A DNA stretch of 64,000 bases. Source: Pleurotus djamor. Taxonomy: Eukaryota; Basidiomycota; Agaricomycetes; Agaricales; Pleurotaceae. The notes below the pieces were generated by a model. That model had not been told where the DNA came from. It did not search any database and saw only the letters and a list, made by a program, of their open reading frames with translations. The position numbers and the translations under genes were made by a program. This document shows, in pieces, positions 53,177-64,000 of this stretch (the stretch's first letter is position 1; every line of letters begins with the position of its first letter). The stretch spans positions 1 through 64,000 of the forward strand of contig JAPEVF010000023.1 of NCBI GenBank assembly GCA_029747585.1, read 5' to 3'.

Positions 53177-53312
53177 TACCCTGTGCAGTATAATCCTAAT
53201 ATATCGGAGGGAGGAACAGACGATAAACTAATCGATACATCGCGACCTTGAGTATAAGTGTTGAGTGAATAAGTTTAATCTACAAGTTGTTTGATCCCTA
53301 TATGTAGCATTG

Positions 53313-54434
53313 TCAGCGTGAATTTGGGGGACTGCAGGACAAGAATGACTGACGTTCTATGATATCTAGATACGCAGTGGTAGCAGGGCTATCAGGATAT
53401 TCGTCCAGGAAACTAATCCCAAAGTCCGCGCTTTTACCGATACGAGGGTCCAACGGTACTGAGCCAAGGAGTTCGAGCCCAGTTTCTTCAGCTAGACGAC
53501 GAGCACCTCCAGTCGTCGGTTTGAATATTTGTGACTCGTTTTTGCAGTTGGGACATACAAAACCCGACATGTTCTCCACAATACCTAATACGCGGATCCC
53601 AACCTTCTTGCAGAAGTCGATCTCACGGCGAACGTCTTGAAGAGCGACCTCTTGCGGCGTAGTAATCACTACAGCTCCATCGATGCCACTCTCTTTGAGG
53701 TACTGAACGATGCTGAGATGCTCATCCGAAGTCCCAGGGGGCGTATCAATAAGCATGTAATCCAAGTCGCCCCAATCAACGTCTTTCAAGAATTGAGATA
53801 TTAGGCCGTTCTTTTTGGGACCTCGCCACATGATTGCGTCCCGAGATGAGGGGAGCATGAACCCAACGGACATCACAGCAAGGTTATCTTGAACGTAGAT
53901 GGGGGACCAGCCGGACGACGACGCATGGACCTGTTCAGAAGCGATTCCCAAGATGGTCGGTATTGAAGGTCCACATATGTCGACATCCATGATACCAGTC
54001 TGAAGGATCCAGATCAGCAAAGTGTCCGAAGAATACGCACTATGTACGCGTAATTGATTGCACACGCCCACATACCTGTAGTTCGTCGTCCGAGGCGAAC
54101 GCCCAACCCAGTTGCGCCGTGAAAGTCGACTTCCCAACTCCTCCCTTGCCTGAGAGAATCAGTATTTTCTTCTGCACATTGGCCATCCTCGATCTTATTA
54201 GTGGCAAGGCTGGATCGGGTCCTTTGGTTGTATTCGAAGCACATATTTCTTGGTTGGCGCAACCTGCACAAGCATCCGCTTTCCCTGCGAACTGGGATTC
54301 AGTGCCCTAACACATCCTATGAGTGGCTATTACTGCCAAAAGATTTGAGTTGCACATACCGGACAATGCTCCGGGGCATTAGAGGGTATAGACAAAGGAT
54401 CGGGAACAGCGGTAGGAAGTTGGTGTGCGATCAT
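53313..54434 (-). CDS. NBP35: Cytosolic Fe-S scaffold P-loop NTPase NBP35
   Basis: With Cfd1 it builds 4Fe-4S clusters for cytosolic and nuclear proteins. The N-terminal cluster motif is EHCPG...[12 protein letters not shown], Cys-x13-Cys-x2-Cys-x5-Cys, which separates NBP35 from CFD1. Other motifs are the deviant Walker [55 protein letters not shown], and the bridging Cys pair in [10 protein letters not shown]. The start is taken at MIAHQL (54434-54432); an in-frame ATG at 54476 would add 14 residues. Four exons or so. The C-terminal residues after DIIE are unusual for the family, so the last exon end is less certain. Convergent with SLT2 (136 bp). Confidence 0.9.
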
Positions 54435-54475
54435 GGAAGACGGGTGAAGGTGCTCAATAAGCAGCAATAGGGGCA

Positions 54476-57002
54476 TTATGCGATGGCAGGAGTCGAAGCT
54501 TCCAAATTAGGAAGGGAATTCCGATCGAAGTCTCGATCACCCAGGCATGTTTCCAGTTTCCTACTGTCATGTTTTTCGCGCTCTGACAATGTCGCCCCTT
54601 GTTCTCCATACTCCTTTCGCTGGCTTACGGGCTCGCGAACGAAGTGCTCAAGTCTTGTTAGCCCCTCAGCGTCCTCCATTCCAACAACTTCGCCCCTCTT
54701 TTCGTGATTAGAAACTGTTGAACGAACTTGCGCATCGGCCATTCGCATGAAATCTCCAGCGCATTCGAGGGGGTCGTCTAGCTTCTGGGGATCGAAGTAT
54801 CTTTCAAGCTGGCGCGTGTACCAGCTAACGGTGCTGAATGAAAGACTTTGTAAGTTTCCTGACTCCAGAAAACACAACCTACCCTCAGCGCGATCATAGA
54901 TGCTGTATGATTGCTTTTTGCTGTCCCACTGGACACGGAACCGAAGTTCATTGCTTCTCAGGTTAAGGAATTCCCCACCTAGACTGTCACTGTGAGTTTC
55001 CAACTCTGAAATTTTCAGGCCTTCTCAGCAAGATGGTGCTCTGGATGATCTAGGTCATTCAAGCCGCCGCACCAAGACATCTCATCTGATCCCTCAGAAT
55101 CCGAGCCGCACATTTCGTCTCATCTGACACCGGCAATTCATACGCCATCATACTCAAAATCAGGTATGAATTGCTGGATGGCTCGGGGACCTGTTACCCA
55201 ATCGTCAGCGCAATCTTGAGCAGCACATAGGCATCTTTGGTAGGATGCGAGGTGCGGGTCTCTTTACCTGGCTCACCGGACACTGACGTGACATAACCCC
55301 CTTCTTCCCAGGTAAAGCAACGTCTTTGACTCCACGAGAGCTTCGGATTATTGGTTTGTTCTGTGAGTTACTTGAGCTTTGATTGTCTGGTACGTCATCC
55401 GATTGTTCGTTCTTTGATCCAGACGACACTGATTCTACTGCATCGGTCTCAGAATGCGACCGAAATTTCTCAGAGGACTTTCCCCCTCGAACAAGCAGGG
55501 ACGCCTGGGTTGACGCGTTTTCCACAACAATCGACAGCGACATCTCAACTCGCTCTGCCGATTCCACAATATCCTACCAGGCCGACGCCTAGGGATTCAA
55601 NTTTTTTGCGCCACAGATACTGCTGAATAGTAGGACGTACATCGGAGCACAGTTCCGTAAACTGTTCGCGCTCGTTGGTCGTCCCAATGATTCTGAGCAA
55701 CTCGGTGAGTTCTGAAATATACTTCTGAACTCCTTTGTTGTTCTGATGCAGCTCGCGCAATTTGGTTCGCATCTTTCTGATAAAATCAACAGGAAAACGG
55801 AAGTTCAAGAGTCCTGTGAAGAACTCGTCAATGTTCCAATGGTCCGCATTGAATGCTACCCGCCTTATGAGCTTGTCCTTGTAGATACCGGGTCAGTTTG
55901 GCGACGCGATTGCGGCGACGAATTTTCCCCTCGCGCACAGGGTTCCGGCGGTATCGGTTATGATGCAAGCTCGACGCTTCTTACGATGCGACTTGCGACT
56001 GGATCGAGGATATCGTCGCCGCTGAATACCCTCATCCTAGGAGGACAAATCAGACGGCGAGGATTCGGAATCGGAACTATCATCATCATGCACTGAACGC
56101 ATTACTGAACGCCCTGCCGAAGGGGCAGCAGGTTTGACGGCCGCAAATGGTGGCTAAGTACTGTTCTTTCCTGGTAGTTTTGTGACCATGGTTAATTGTC
56201 TGAGAAGGTCTTGCGACCACTCGGCGTGGGTCTTCGATAGCAGCACCATCACCAGGCCTTGGGTACTGTGCGAGTTCTGCCTTGAGCCCTCAAATTCCCT
56301 CCCGAAGCTTGTACTCAATCCCCAGACCTTCATTGGCTCTGAGGGATGTCCCTTCTAGTGAAACATCCCGAAGGGCTCCCCGACGACTGGGATCAACACC
56401 CTTACTCATGGAGGGGAACCATCTCCATGTCTTGCGAGAGGTTCATTGGTCTGAATCATCTCTCGCGCTGAATGTCTACGGCTTTTGTTTTTCTCTGTAA
56501 CTCCGTTAACTCTTGGTAGTCTCACGGCATCAATGCCGGCCTTGCAAGGTATGGATATTGATCAATACCTCTGTACGACGTGCACTATTAATTCTATCAC
56601 CTGAATTAAGGTCGGCGCTACCCCGTTTCGCATCCGCGTTCTCTCCTCCTCCGAGGGAACACTCAACTTTGCCTCTCGGCGCTGTCGACTATGAGTGGCT
56701 GGCGTCTCCCCCACTTTGGCATCCATCGTGGATAGCTGAGCCGACAGCAAGGTTCTTGATGGCGTGGTGTCAATTATGGCGGTCTCTCATACTCTCAGGG
56801 TTGGTGGTGCTTGCGAACTCTTTGAGTTGATCAGACTCGTTGTCACCAGCAGTGTTGAGGGTTTTAGGAAAGTGTGGACAGTCAGGAGGGCAGTCAAAAT
56901 GTGTGATGCGGCACTACTCGAAGAGAGGGGTGGTTCGGTACAGGGGAAGAAGGAGGCTGCCATGGTGTAACACTGGTTATTCAAGGGTACCAACTCTACC
57001 AT
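54476..57002 (-). mobile_element. Degenerate Ty3/mdg4-type LTR retrotransposon remnant (gag)
   Basis: A broken gag on the minus strand, typical of agaricomycete Ty3-like elements. Upstream fragments (57002-56560) are frameshifted with in-frame stops. The centre has an acidic/Arg-Lys block (DDDSSDSESSPSDLSS, then a stop). The gag core at about 55850-55560 reads WNIDEFFTGLLNFRFPVDF, KLRELHQNNKGVQKYISELT, GTTNEREQFTELCSDVRPTI and QQYLWRKKLNP, then a stop and IVESAERVEMSL. One N at 55602 in a T-run shifts frame. A 175-codon open frame at 54476-55003 (LRFRVQWDSKKQSYSIYDRA, WYTRQLERYFDP) may be the gag-pol linker. No protease, reverse transcriptase, integrase or LTR was recognised, so it is non-autonomous. 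Confidence 0.72.
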
Positions 57003-57180
57003 ACAGGATGGGGGGGGACAGGGGCTTATATAGTATTCAAACAGTATGTATGGATAAATATGGAATGTGGTTAATGCATCATACGTACGAGGGGATCAAG
57101 AAGGGATCCAAGAAAGTTCAAAGGAGGTGAATAGGGTGATGTAGGTACACCAAAAAAATCCAAACCACTACATTAGATGA

Positions 57181-60100
57181 CTACACATGATGTGAACCAA
57201 GGCTCATATACTGCTGACAAGAAAGCCCTTCATGATAATGGACATCACATGATGGGCAGATCCTGGCAGAGCATCCAAGGCACTCCAAAATGGCACCAGG
57301 TGCCCTTTTCTTGTACACAAAGTCACAGCCAGGCATTACACAGAATGAAAGCCCATTTCTGGAGTCTCTGATGTATGATGCAAAGACATCCTTGTGTAGC
57401 TGGGTTGCCTCTTCAGGCTTAAGGACCCATGAAAATGCACAGAAGGGTATATTGTGGCAGCAAATTGCTGCATCATTCCCATCTTCATCAACTCCAACTT
57501 GACCAATGCAGGTAACTGCTTCCTGGGTATGTCGTACAGAGAGCACAAGATGACGTAGGCAAGCACGACAATATGTATGCCCACATGGAACATGGATGGC
57601 ATCACATGGAGGGCGCCAACAAGATGGACATATGATATCCCGGGATGGATGAGTGTCGATGGGTGAGGCAGTCTCTTCCATCACCAAGAGGGTATTTCGA
57701 ATGATCTTTTGGGTGTCCAATTTACTGTAAACTTGAAGTCTGAGTGTTGCCATGTCTAGTATGGGCGAGCTGTGGGGAAAGTCCTTGCAAATGACCTCCA
57801 AGTCATTGAGGAGCAGAGTGTGTATAATAGTGCGTCGCAAGAAGATGTGATGACAAGACTTTCTCAGTTTGCTGATCCTGGTCTCCACTAGAGTTTGGGC
57901 ACGTCTTTGTTCAGAGGAGGGCCCAATGATGTAGATTTGTTGGCGGATTTTGTCGATTCGAACCAGAAACTTCCCTTCCTTGTTTAGAATGTCCAGGACT
58001 TGGTCTCCTTTATTGGTTTCCAGGTAAGGATCCCAAGTAAAATTGCCATCTTGAGAGCGAACAGCTTCTCCAATAATCAGAGCCTCAAGCCGCATCCGAA
58101 TATCAGTGAAGAGATCCAGAGATGTGCCATGTAGGTATAATTGAACACATTCTGAGCGAGCATGTCGTTGTATCTGGCAAGCAGTCCCAAGATCCTGGGA
58201 TATACCATCAAGTTCAGTCTTGATGATGGCATAGTCACTTTTTCTGACTGAAAACGTAGCGATGTAGACCTGTTGGGCTGAAACTCTGTTGTGTCCAAGA
58301 ATAGCTGGTTGATTTCCATCCATAGTCTGAGCAACCAATGAGGCTGTTGCAGAATCAGGAAATTGAGCAAAGGCAATGCATTTTGTCTTGTCCAACTCGG
58401 CTGGAAGCATGTACAATGATTCAAGACGAGCATGGCCTGTCAAAAGGCTTCGGGTGGCCTGTGCTGGATCCTCGGTGTATGTAGCCTCCCCAATGCTTGC
58501 TAAGGTTGACTGGATACAGAAATCTTGAAGACGTCTCTGGTTTATGTCCAGAGGAAGCCCAGTGATCTTCACTGCAAAAGCAGAGTTTTGGCCTTTCCTG
58601 GGCCTCTCAAAGAAGGCTTTGATGGTATGACCATCAAACTTGATTTTGTTGAGTGAAGCTTGTGCACCTTTAGCCTTGGAGATGGTATCATAGTATGCCC
58701 AACCAACTCTGCTGGGTGCATTCCACAGCAGCCGGACGTAGCGGCTTCCAAAGTCCCCGTTGAGTTTGTGCACAACTCCCCTGTGATCGGAGCGAGCAGA
58801 GATGTAGACGTTCTGAAAACAAGTCCCATTTAATCGGGACGCTGCATCTTCTGCATCTTCTGAGCGACTGAACTCAACGAGAGCTCCAAAGGATTGTTGT
58901 TCTGCGGTGGGCGGAATCATCATTGCGCCTACAACATTACCAAAAGGCCCAGTGAGGCGTTGAATATCCGCCCGCGAGACATTGAATGGAAGATTGGACA
59001 TGTTCACCCGCAACGACTCGTGGGCTGTGATGACGGAGGTAGGTAGTCCTCCATGACCGAAACAGACAGTAGCCCCATAGAAGGAGCGAGTAGTTGATAT
59101 GGGTTCCATGTCCTATATGATGCAATTTAGCGATGCCAAGGTATGACAATAATTTTGACAAACCCACCATTTCCAAGTAAATTGGCTCTGGCGAAGGTTC
59201 GGAATGAGGGACAATTGGGGAAGGCTGCACGAAGCTCAGTAAGAATGTCATGCGGGATAGAAATCATTGACTGACTGAGCGCGGTGATGGTTCGACACGT
59301 TGAACCGCATAATTAGTACGGACGGGGAGTCGTTCGGAAAACCCAGTAGCATTCCCGGGAATGTGAAGGAAACGACACCCATCTCCATATCGACAAGTCT
59401 GATATCTTGCGTAAAAGTGACATATCCCCGAAGGTGGAGGCATGGTATGAGAACGGTGTCTGGAATCGAGAGCGAGCGAATGTTTCCAGCCTTGTACATG
59501 AACGGGGGACGCGTCAGTGTTCGAGTCATTCAAGTCCGGATCCGGATGGGGACTGGGGTAGGAGTCTTCAGGGACAGGCAAAGGGGCACTCAACGAGCTA
59601 GGGGAGGGAATCGTTGGGATTGAATGATTTGAATAACGAGGGGAGTCGGGGAGCGGGATCGACCGAGGGGATGGCGGGGACATAGGCAGGGGTATGAATC
59701 GTGGAGAAGGAGGTGACCCAGGGAGGGGTATCAGATGTGGGGAAGTGGGGACGACACACGGGGGTAGTTCAATATGACCCTCGGGATTCAAGGTCAAGGG
59801 TGATCCTGTGGGAACCTGCAAAGGCGAATACGAAAGCCCTGGGGGCGTCAAAGGGGGTACGGTCGTNGGGGGGCGTAGATGAGCTTTGGGAGAGCTCAGC
59901 ATCGTAACCTAAGATGGGCTCATCGGCGACTTCTAAGTACGGCTCTGCTTTTGCGGCTTGAGGATCATCTGGCTGGATAGTGTACGTCCAAGCAGGCTGG
60001 GATTTGATATGCGGTGCAGGATCTCGTGGTGGAGTAGACCTGTACTTGCCCTTCCGTCGAATGTCAAGGTCGTGCGATCGGTAACATCGAGCTCCATGTC

Positions 60101-61867
60101 GACAAGTACCTCGCTGATAGTGAATGCAAAGCAGGCGCTCTCCTGAGTTATCATGGCGAAAGCGGCACTTGTTACCACGGGAGCAAGAGCCTTGAGCGGA
60201 AAAGGCATAGCAAACGTTATGGTCTTGGTTGGGTTTAGGCGAGGCCTGCTCGCCTCTCCCCCGTCTAAAGAGAGTTTTGGCGGTTTCGTGAACCTCCTCA
60301 TGGATTTGATCGGAAGATTCTGCTGTAGAGGGTCCCCAGCTGTCGTTCCCAGAAGAGCCCCAGCCACCGTTGTCGGATGCTCCCCAACCTTTTGCATCAT
60401 TCACCGCGAAGATATCAGCAGTCCTCGGAGCCGCGCCATTGTTCTCCACGGTGAGCCGCGAGCCTGTCGCCTGGTCCCCATCCCATCCCGTTTGATCATT
60501 CGCATCGTTTACTTCGTCGCCCCATCCCGCGACAACATCATTTCCATCGTTAATCGCGTCGTCGCCCCATCCCGTAGCAGTATCGTTTTCTTTGGTAACC
60601 GCATTGTCACCCCATCCTGCAGTTACATCGGGTTGTTCAGCAGTCACAATGTCACCCCATGCCGATGTGTTAACTTCTTGCACGGGCTTGGTTTTGGGGA
60701 CGGGGTCCCAACTATCACCCCAGCCAGACGCGGCGGAAGAATTTGATGCCCAGTTCCAATCGAAGTTAGAATCGTTTGTAGACTCGACTTGGTCGCCACC
60801 AGCTTCTTGGACACTGCGAGCCCAATGTCCCGAACTGTCTGTCTCAGAGGTTTGTTGCTCCTGTTCATAATTGTCCTGTGACGAGAAGACTGAGGGCGTG
60901 CTCTGCGACTCGGAAGCGTGAAGGAAACTACAAGCTTCGCCGCGAGCACAAGAGCCGTTTTCGAAGAACCTGCAGATTTTATGAGGCTTCCAGTTCGCAT
61001 GCAGGAGTTGCGCTTGACTCGGAGAATTGGGGAGCTGGAGGGGGGTAGTAGATGAAGAACTTGTGAACATTTGGGCCCCACTGTGTCTGAAGCGACACTG
61101 ATCAGCCCGCGCACAGGTACCCAACGCGAAATATTTGCACAGCTCGGTGTTGGCATCAGGTGTGATATGGGGTTTTGGGAGTCTTCCAACGATGCTACTT
61201 TCCCCCAGCGTCTGAGAGACGTGATCACCATTCCCAGCAGAGGGGACATAGGACTCGGTGTCAGGTAATAATGGGCTGAGGACAGAATCTGAGGCGTGTT
61301 TGAAAGGGCACTGAAGCCCTTTTAGGCAATTCCCATTCACAAAGTACTTGCAGGGTAGCGGCGATGGATGCGAGGCACTGGAATTCACTGCGCAAACGCG
61401 TAGCTCATCCGACGCGTCTATCTGATTGTCGTTCGCGATTCGCGAGTCCTCGGACTCAGTGACCTCGGCGGGGACGGCAGTGAAGTTGCTTCCCTTTTCG
61501 TCCGAGGGAGTCTCTTCAACAACTAGGGCAACAACGATGGATATTTCGTGTGATAGGGCGAGAGGATATACGCACCAGAGGGGTTGTGACTGAAAGGACA
61601 TTCCGTTCCGTTCTTGCATCTGCCTAACGAAAAGAATTTACACGGAAAGCGGGGTGTCTTCGCCAAGGAAACGCGTTGGTTGTTCACGCTGGTGCGTTGA
61701 CGGTTCGGAGCAGGATGGAGATTATTGCATCGCGTTCCATACAAACAGCTCCCTTGAAGATAAAACGGACACACGGCCTGCTGAACGACCTGCTCTGCCA
61801 CATGAGAGTACTTGCAATCGTCGCCGAATTTACATTGATTTCCGAGGAAAAACACGCAAACGGGCAT
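57181..61867 (-). CDS. CCCH zinc finger / WG-repeat / RRM / RING1-IBR protein, truncated before RING2
   Basis: A single gene of about 1,400 codons joined by three introns (donors near 61575, 59270 and 59168). Nine CCCH fingers: CVFFLGNQCKFGDDCKYSH, CPFYLQGSCLYGTRCNNLH, CKFFSLGRCKNGTECPFSH, CKYFVNGNCLKGLQCPFKH, CKYFALGTCARADQCRFRH, CRFFENGSCARGEACSFLH, two after the WG segment, and one at 59430. Between fingers 6 and 7 (about 60330-60770) lie nine Trp-Gly motifs (GWGDSW, GWGDN, GWGDD, GWGDE and so on). RRM-like domains start LRVNMSNLPFNVSRADIQRL. Near the end come RING1 (CPSCWRPPCDAIHVPCGHTY) and IBR (CVMPGCDFVYKKRAPGA, CPSCDVHYHEGLSC). RBR ligases continue into RING2 with the catalytic Cys; here the frame stops at 57181. 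An N in a C-run (59867) shifts frame artefactually. Confidence 0.75.
60330..60770 (-). repeat. Trp-Gly (WG/GW) repeat segment
   Basis: Within about 145 residues there are nine Trp next to Gly, spaced 7-25 residues, in an Asp/Asn/Ser/Ala-rich, basic-poor context: SGWGDSWDP, SAWGDI, AGWGDN, TGWGDD, AGWGDE, TGWDG, KGWGAS, GGWGSS, DSWGPS. This resembles the disordered Argonaute-hook of GW182 and Tas3-type proteins. Confidence 0.65.
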
Positions 61868-62235
61868 CTTGCTGGTAGTGGAGGGGTATAAAGAAGAGAA
61901 AATTCAGTTGATGTTGGTTATGAACTTCAAGCTCCAGATACTATCACGCAGCAAGTAGAAACTTTCTGAGTGCGCAGGCGAGGCAAAGAAACTCTGCACG
62001 TTGCAACGGTGTGGGTCGACGGCAAGGTCTAGGGGGAAGAAGCAAAGGGGATACAAAGTTGCCACGGCCGCGGCCAGGCCAATCATGACATAAAGGCAGC
62101 CAGGCGGTCCTCTGCAAACCGAACTCATCGTGTTGGGCAAGGGCGCTTAACGCTTGGCCGTGGGAACGCTGTCCAGGACGGTCAGCACCCTGTCATCCTG
62201 CTCGAACCGCATAGCATATCTCTCGCGCGTCTTCC
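61868..62235. promoter_or_regulatory. Divergent spacer, CCCH-RBR gene / AP-1 gamma
   Basis: 368 bp between two head-to-head starts, holding both promoters. No clear core element or gene is seen; small open frames here lack support. Confidence 0.4.
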
Positions 62236-64000
62236 ATGGTCTACCATAATCTCAAGGGTACGCTTGCTTGCACTTTCTGATGGATTTGATGATCGATCCT
62301 TCTTGTAGCCCTTATCAAGGGTATCCGTGCATGCAAGGTCAGCCAATCCAGGTCATTCGTCCAGCAAACAGCCTAGCTTATTCGTGCGCAGACCGTGGCG
62401 GACGAGCGTGCCCTCATACAGCAGGAATCTGCGGCAATCCGTGCCTCATTTCGTGAAGAAGACTCTTTCGCTCGTCACAATAATGTCGCGAAGTTACTCT
62501 ACATACATATGCTCGGTTCGCCTGCCCATTTCGGTCAAATAGAATGCTTGAAACTTGTCGCTAGCCCACGCTTCTCGGACAAACGGCTTGGCTACCTAGG
62601 GATTATGCTGCTTCTCGACGAAAATCAAGAAACATTGATGTTGGTCACAAACTCGCTCAAGAAGTCAGTGCATAGTATCCTACGTCTCAAGTGCTTGCTG
62701 ACAATCGCAGTGATATGAATCATTCCAACATGTATGCCGTTGGCTTGGCTCTGTGCACTTTCGCCAACATTGCGTCTGAGGAGATGTCGCGGGATCTGGT
62801 CAATGAAATTGAGAAGCTGTTGGGATCTAGCAATGCATATATCCGCAAGAAGGTACGCGTCAACCAACCTCGCATGTTGATCTTATCCCATATGTAATAC
62901 TCCAGTCAGCGCTGTGCGCTCTTCGTGTCGTCAAGAAGGTCCCAGAACTGACTGATCATTTCATTGAGAAAGCGAAGAACCTATTGACGGATCGCAATCA
63001 CGGTGTCCTTCTCACAGCCATAACTCTCGTTACCGAGATGTGCCAAATTTCCCCGTCCGTTTTGGATGCCTTTCGAAACGTCAGTCCCATAGCGTGCGCT
63101 TTCTTTGCATTCGTGCCAATGTGGCTAATCAATGTATGTATGATAACCCAGGCTGTTCCCCTCCTCGTTCGCAACCTAAAATCGCTGGTAACGACAGGAT
63201 ACAGTCCAGAGCACGATGTCTCGGGTATCACAGATCCCTTCTTACAGGTCAAGGTTCTACGATTATTGCGGATGCTGGGTAGAGGGGACGAGCGGGCCAG
63301 TGAGACTATGAATGACATTCTTGCTCAAGTCAGTTGTCTAGCCTCATTGTGCAGTACTGTGCCAACAGATCTTTTTCTTTTAGGTGGCTACAAATACGGA
63401 CTCCACCAAGAATGTCGGAAATTCTATCCTCTACGAGACCGTCTTGACCGTCCTGGAAATTGAAGCCGATACAGGTTTACGGGTTATGGCCATCAACATC
63501 CTTGGAAAGTTCCTTAGTAATCGAGACAACAACATTCGGTGCGTTGATCAGACCCTCTAATCCATGGCTCCGCTAACTGGGTCCAGTTATGTTGCTCTCA
63601 ACACGCTGAACAAAGTCGTTTCAATGGATACTAACGCCGTGCAACGACATCGGAACATAATTCTAGATTGTCTACGTGACGGAGACATATCTATACGTCG
63701 GCGAGCTTTGGAGCTATCATACGCTCTCATAAATGAACAGAACGTCCGCGTCCTGATCCGTGAACTACTTGCTTTCCTTGAGGTTGCAGACGACGAATTC
63801 AAATTGGGCATGACTACTCAAATTTCCTTGGCAGCTGAAAAGTTCGCACCAAATAAGAGGTGGCACATTGATACTGTCCTTCGAGTTCTTAAGCTTGTTA
63901 GTTATTTATCATTAAACTGTGGTTTTCTATCTCATGGATTTGTGGTAGGCCGGCAACTTTGTTCGCGAAGAAATTCTCTCCGCGTTCATACGCTTGGTTG
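62236..64000 (+). CDS. APL4: AP-1 clathrin adaptor gamma subunit (3' end missing)
   Basis: The large subunit of AP-1, which sorts cargo between trans-Golgi and endosomes. A tiny first exon (MVYHNLK) joins a second ([10 protein letters not shown]) and a third ([20 protein letters not shown]). The pieces rebuild the conserved start of gamma adaptin. The adaptin trunk follows: [97 protein letters not shown] and [20 protein letters not shown]. Introns of about 50-70 nt occur every 100-300 bp. The window ends within the trunk, so the hinge and ear are not visible. Confidence 0.9.

Noticed and set aside
60153..60746. Plus-strand frame of 197 codons
   Set aside because: Antisense to the WG-repeat segment; repeat periodicity keeps it open.

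Overview
The window looks like a euchromatic stretch of a basidiomycete (Agaricomycetes) nuclear genome. Genes are packed on both strands, almost every gene is cut by 50-70 nt GT-AG introns, and spacers are mostly 100-500 bp. The content is eukaryotic housekeeping plus fungal families: Zn2Cys6 regulators, an F-BAR/DEP/RhoGAP protein, a DUF6593-like protein, a degenerate Ty3/mdg4-type gag. The species cannot be named from sequence alone. Scattered single Ns, mainly at 10.5-25 kb and 44-47 kb and often next to homopolymers, mark unresolved consensus bases. At least two of them create artificial frameshifts inside real genes.

Layout. 0-10 kb: 3' part of the RNA polymerase III subunit RPC53/RPC4 (+), a Zn2Cys6 regulator (-), TAF10 (+), an FAD-dependent aromatic monooxygenase (-), SAGA subunit SGF73/ataxin-7 (+). 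10-25.9 kb: a DUF6593-like gene (-), an M20 vacuolar carboxypeptidase (-), an RGD2-type RhoGAP (-), mitoribosomal mL44 (+), histone H2A (-), an M50B-like membrane peptidase (+), FIS1 (-), U2AF large subunit (+). 26-40 kb: an amidase-signature enzyme, COX23, a VAP/SCS2-like MSP protein, an SLC35F-type transporter and the LIM-RhoGAP LRG1 (all +), then ribosomal RPS15 (-) and RPP2 (+) back to back. 40-54.4 kb: a second Zn2Cys6 regulator (+), an unrecognised N-rich gene (-), V-ATPase subunit G (-), symplekin/PTA1 (+), the SLT2-type MAP kinase (+), NBP35 (-). 54.5-57 kb: a broken Ty3-like gag. 57.2-61.9 kb: a very large gene (-) combining nine CCCH zinc fingers, a WG/GW-repeat segment, RRM-like domains and a RING1-IBR module. 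62.2 kb to the end: AP-1 gamma adaptin (+, incomplete).

Functional links. Several genes serve gene expression (RPC53, TAF10, SGF73, H2A, U2AF, PTA1). LRG1 and SLT2 belong to the Rho1 cell-wall-integrity pathway in yeast. FIS1, COX23, mL44 and NBP35 serve mitochondria or iron-sulfur assembly. Several pairs are divergent over very short spacers (FIS1/U2AF 105 bp, VMA10/PTA1 104 bp) and probably share promoters.

The most unusual item is the CCCH-WG-RRM-RBR gene at 57.2-61.9 kb. It joins RNA-binding fingers, an Argonaute-hook-like tryptophan repeat and a ubiquitin-ligase-type module. It stops just before the position where the catalytic RING2 should be, about 180 bp from the gag remnant. A second notable item is RPS15, whose coding region is split into seven exons including 9-nt and 10-nt microexons.
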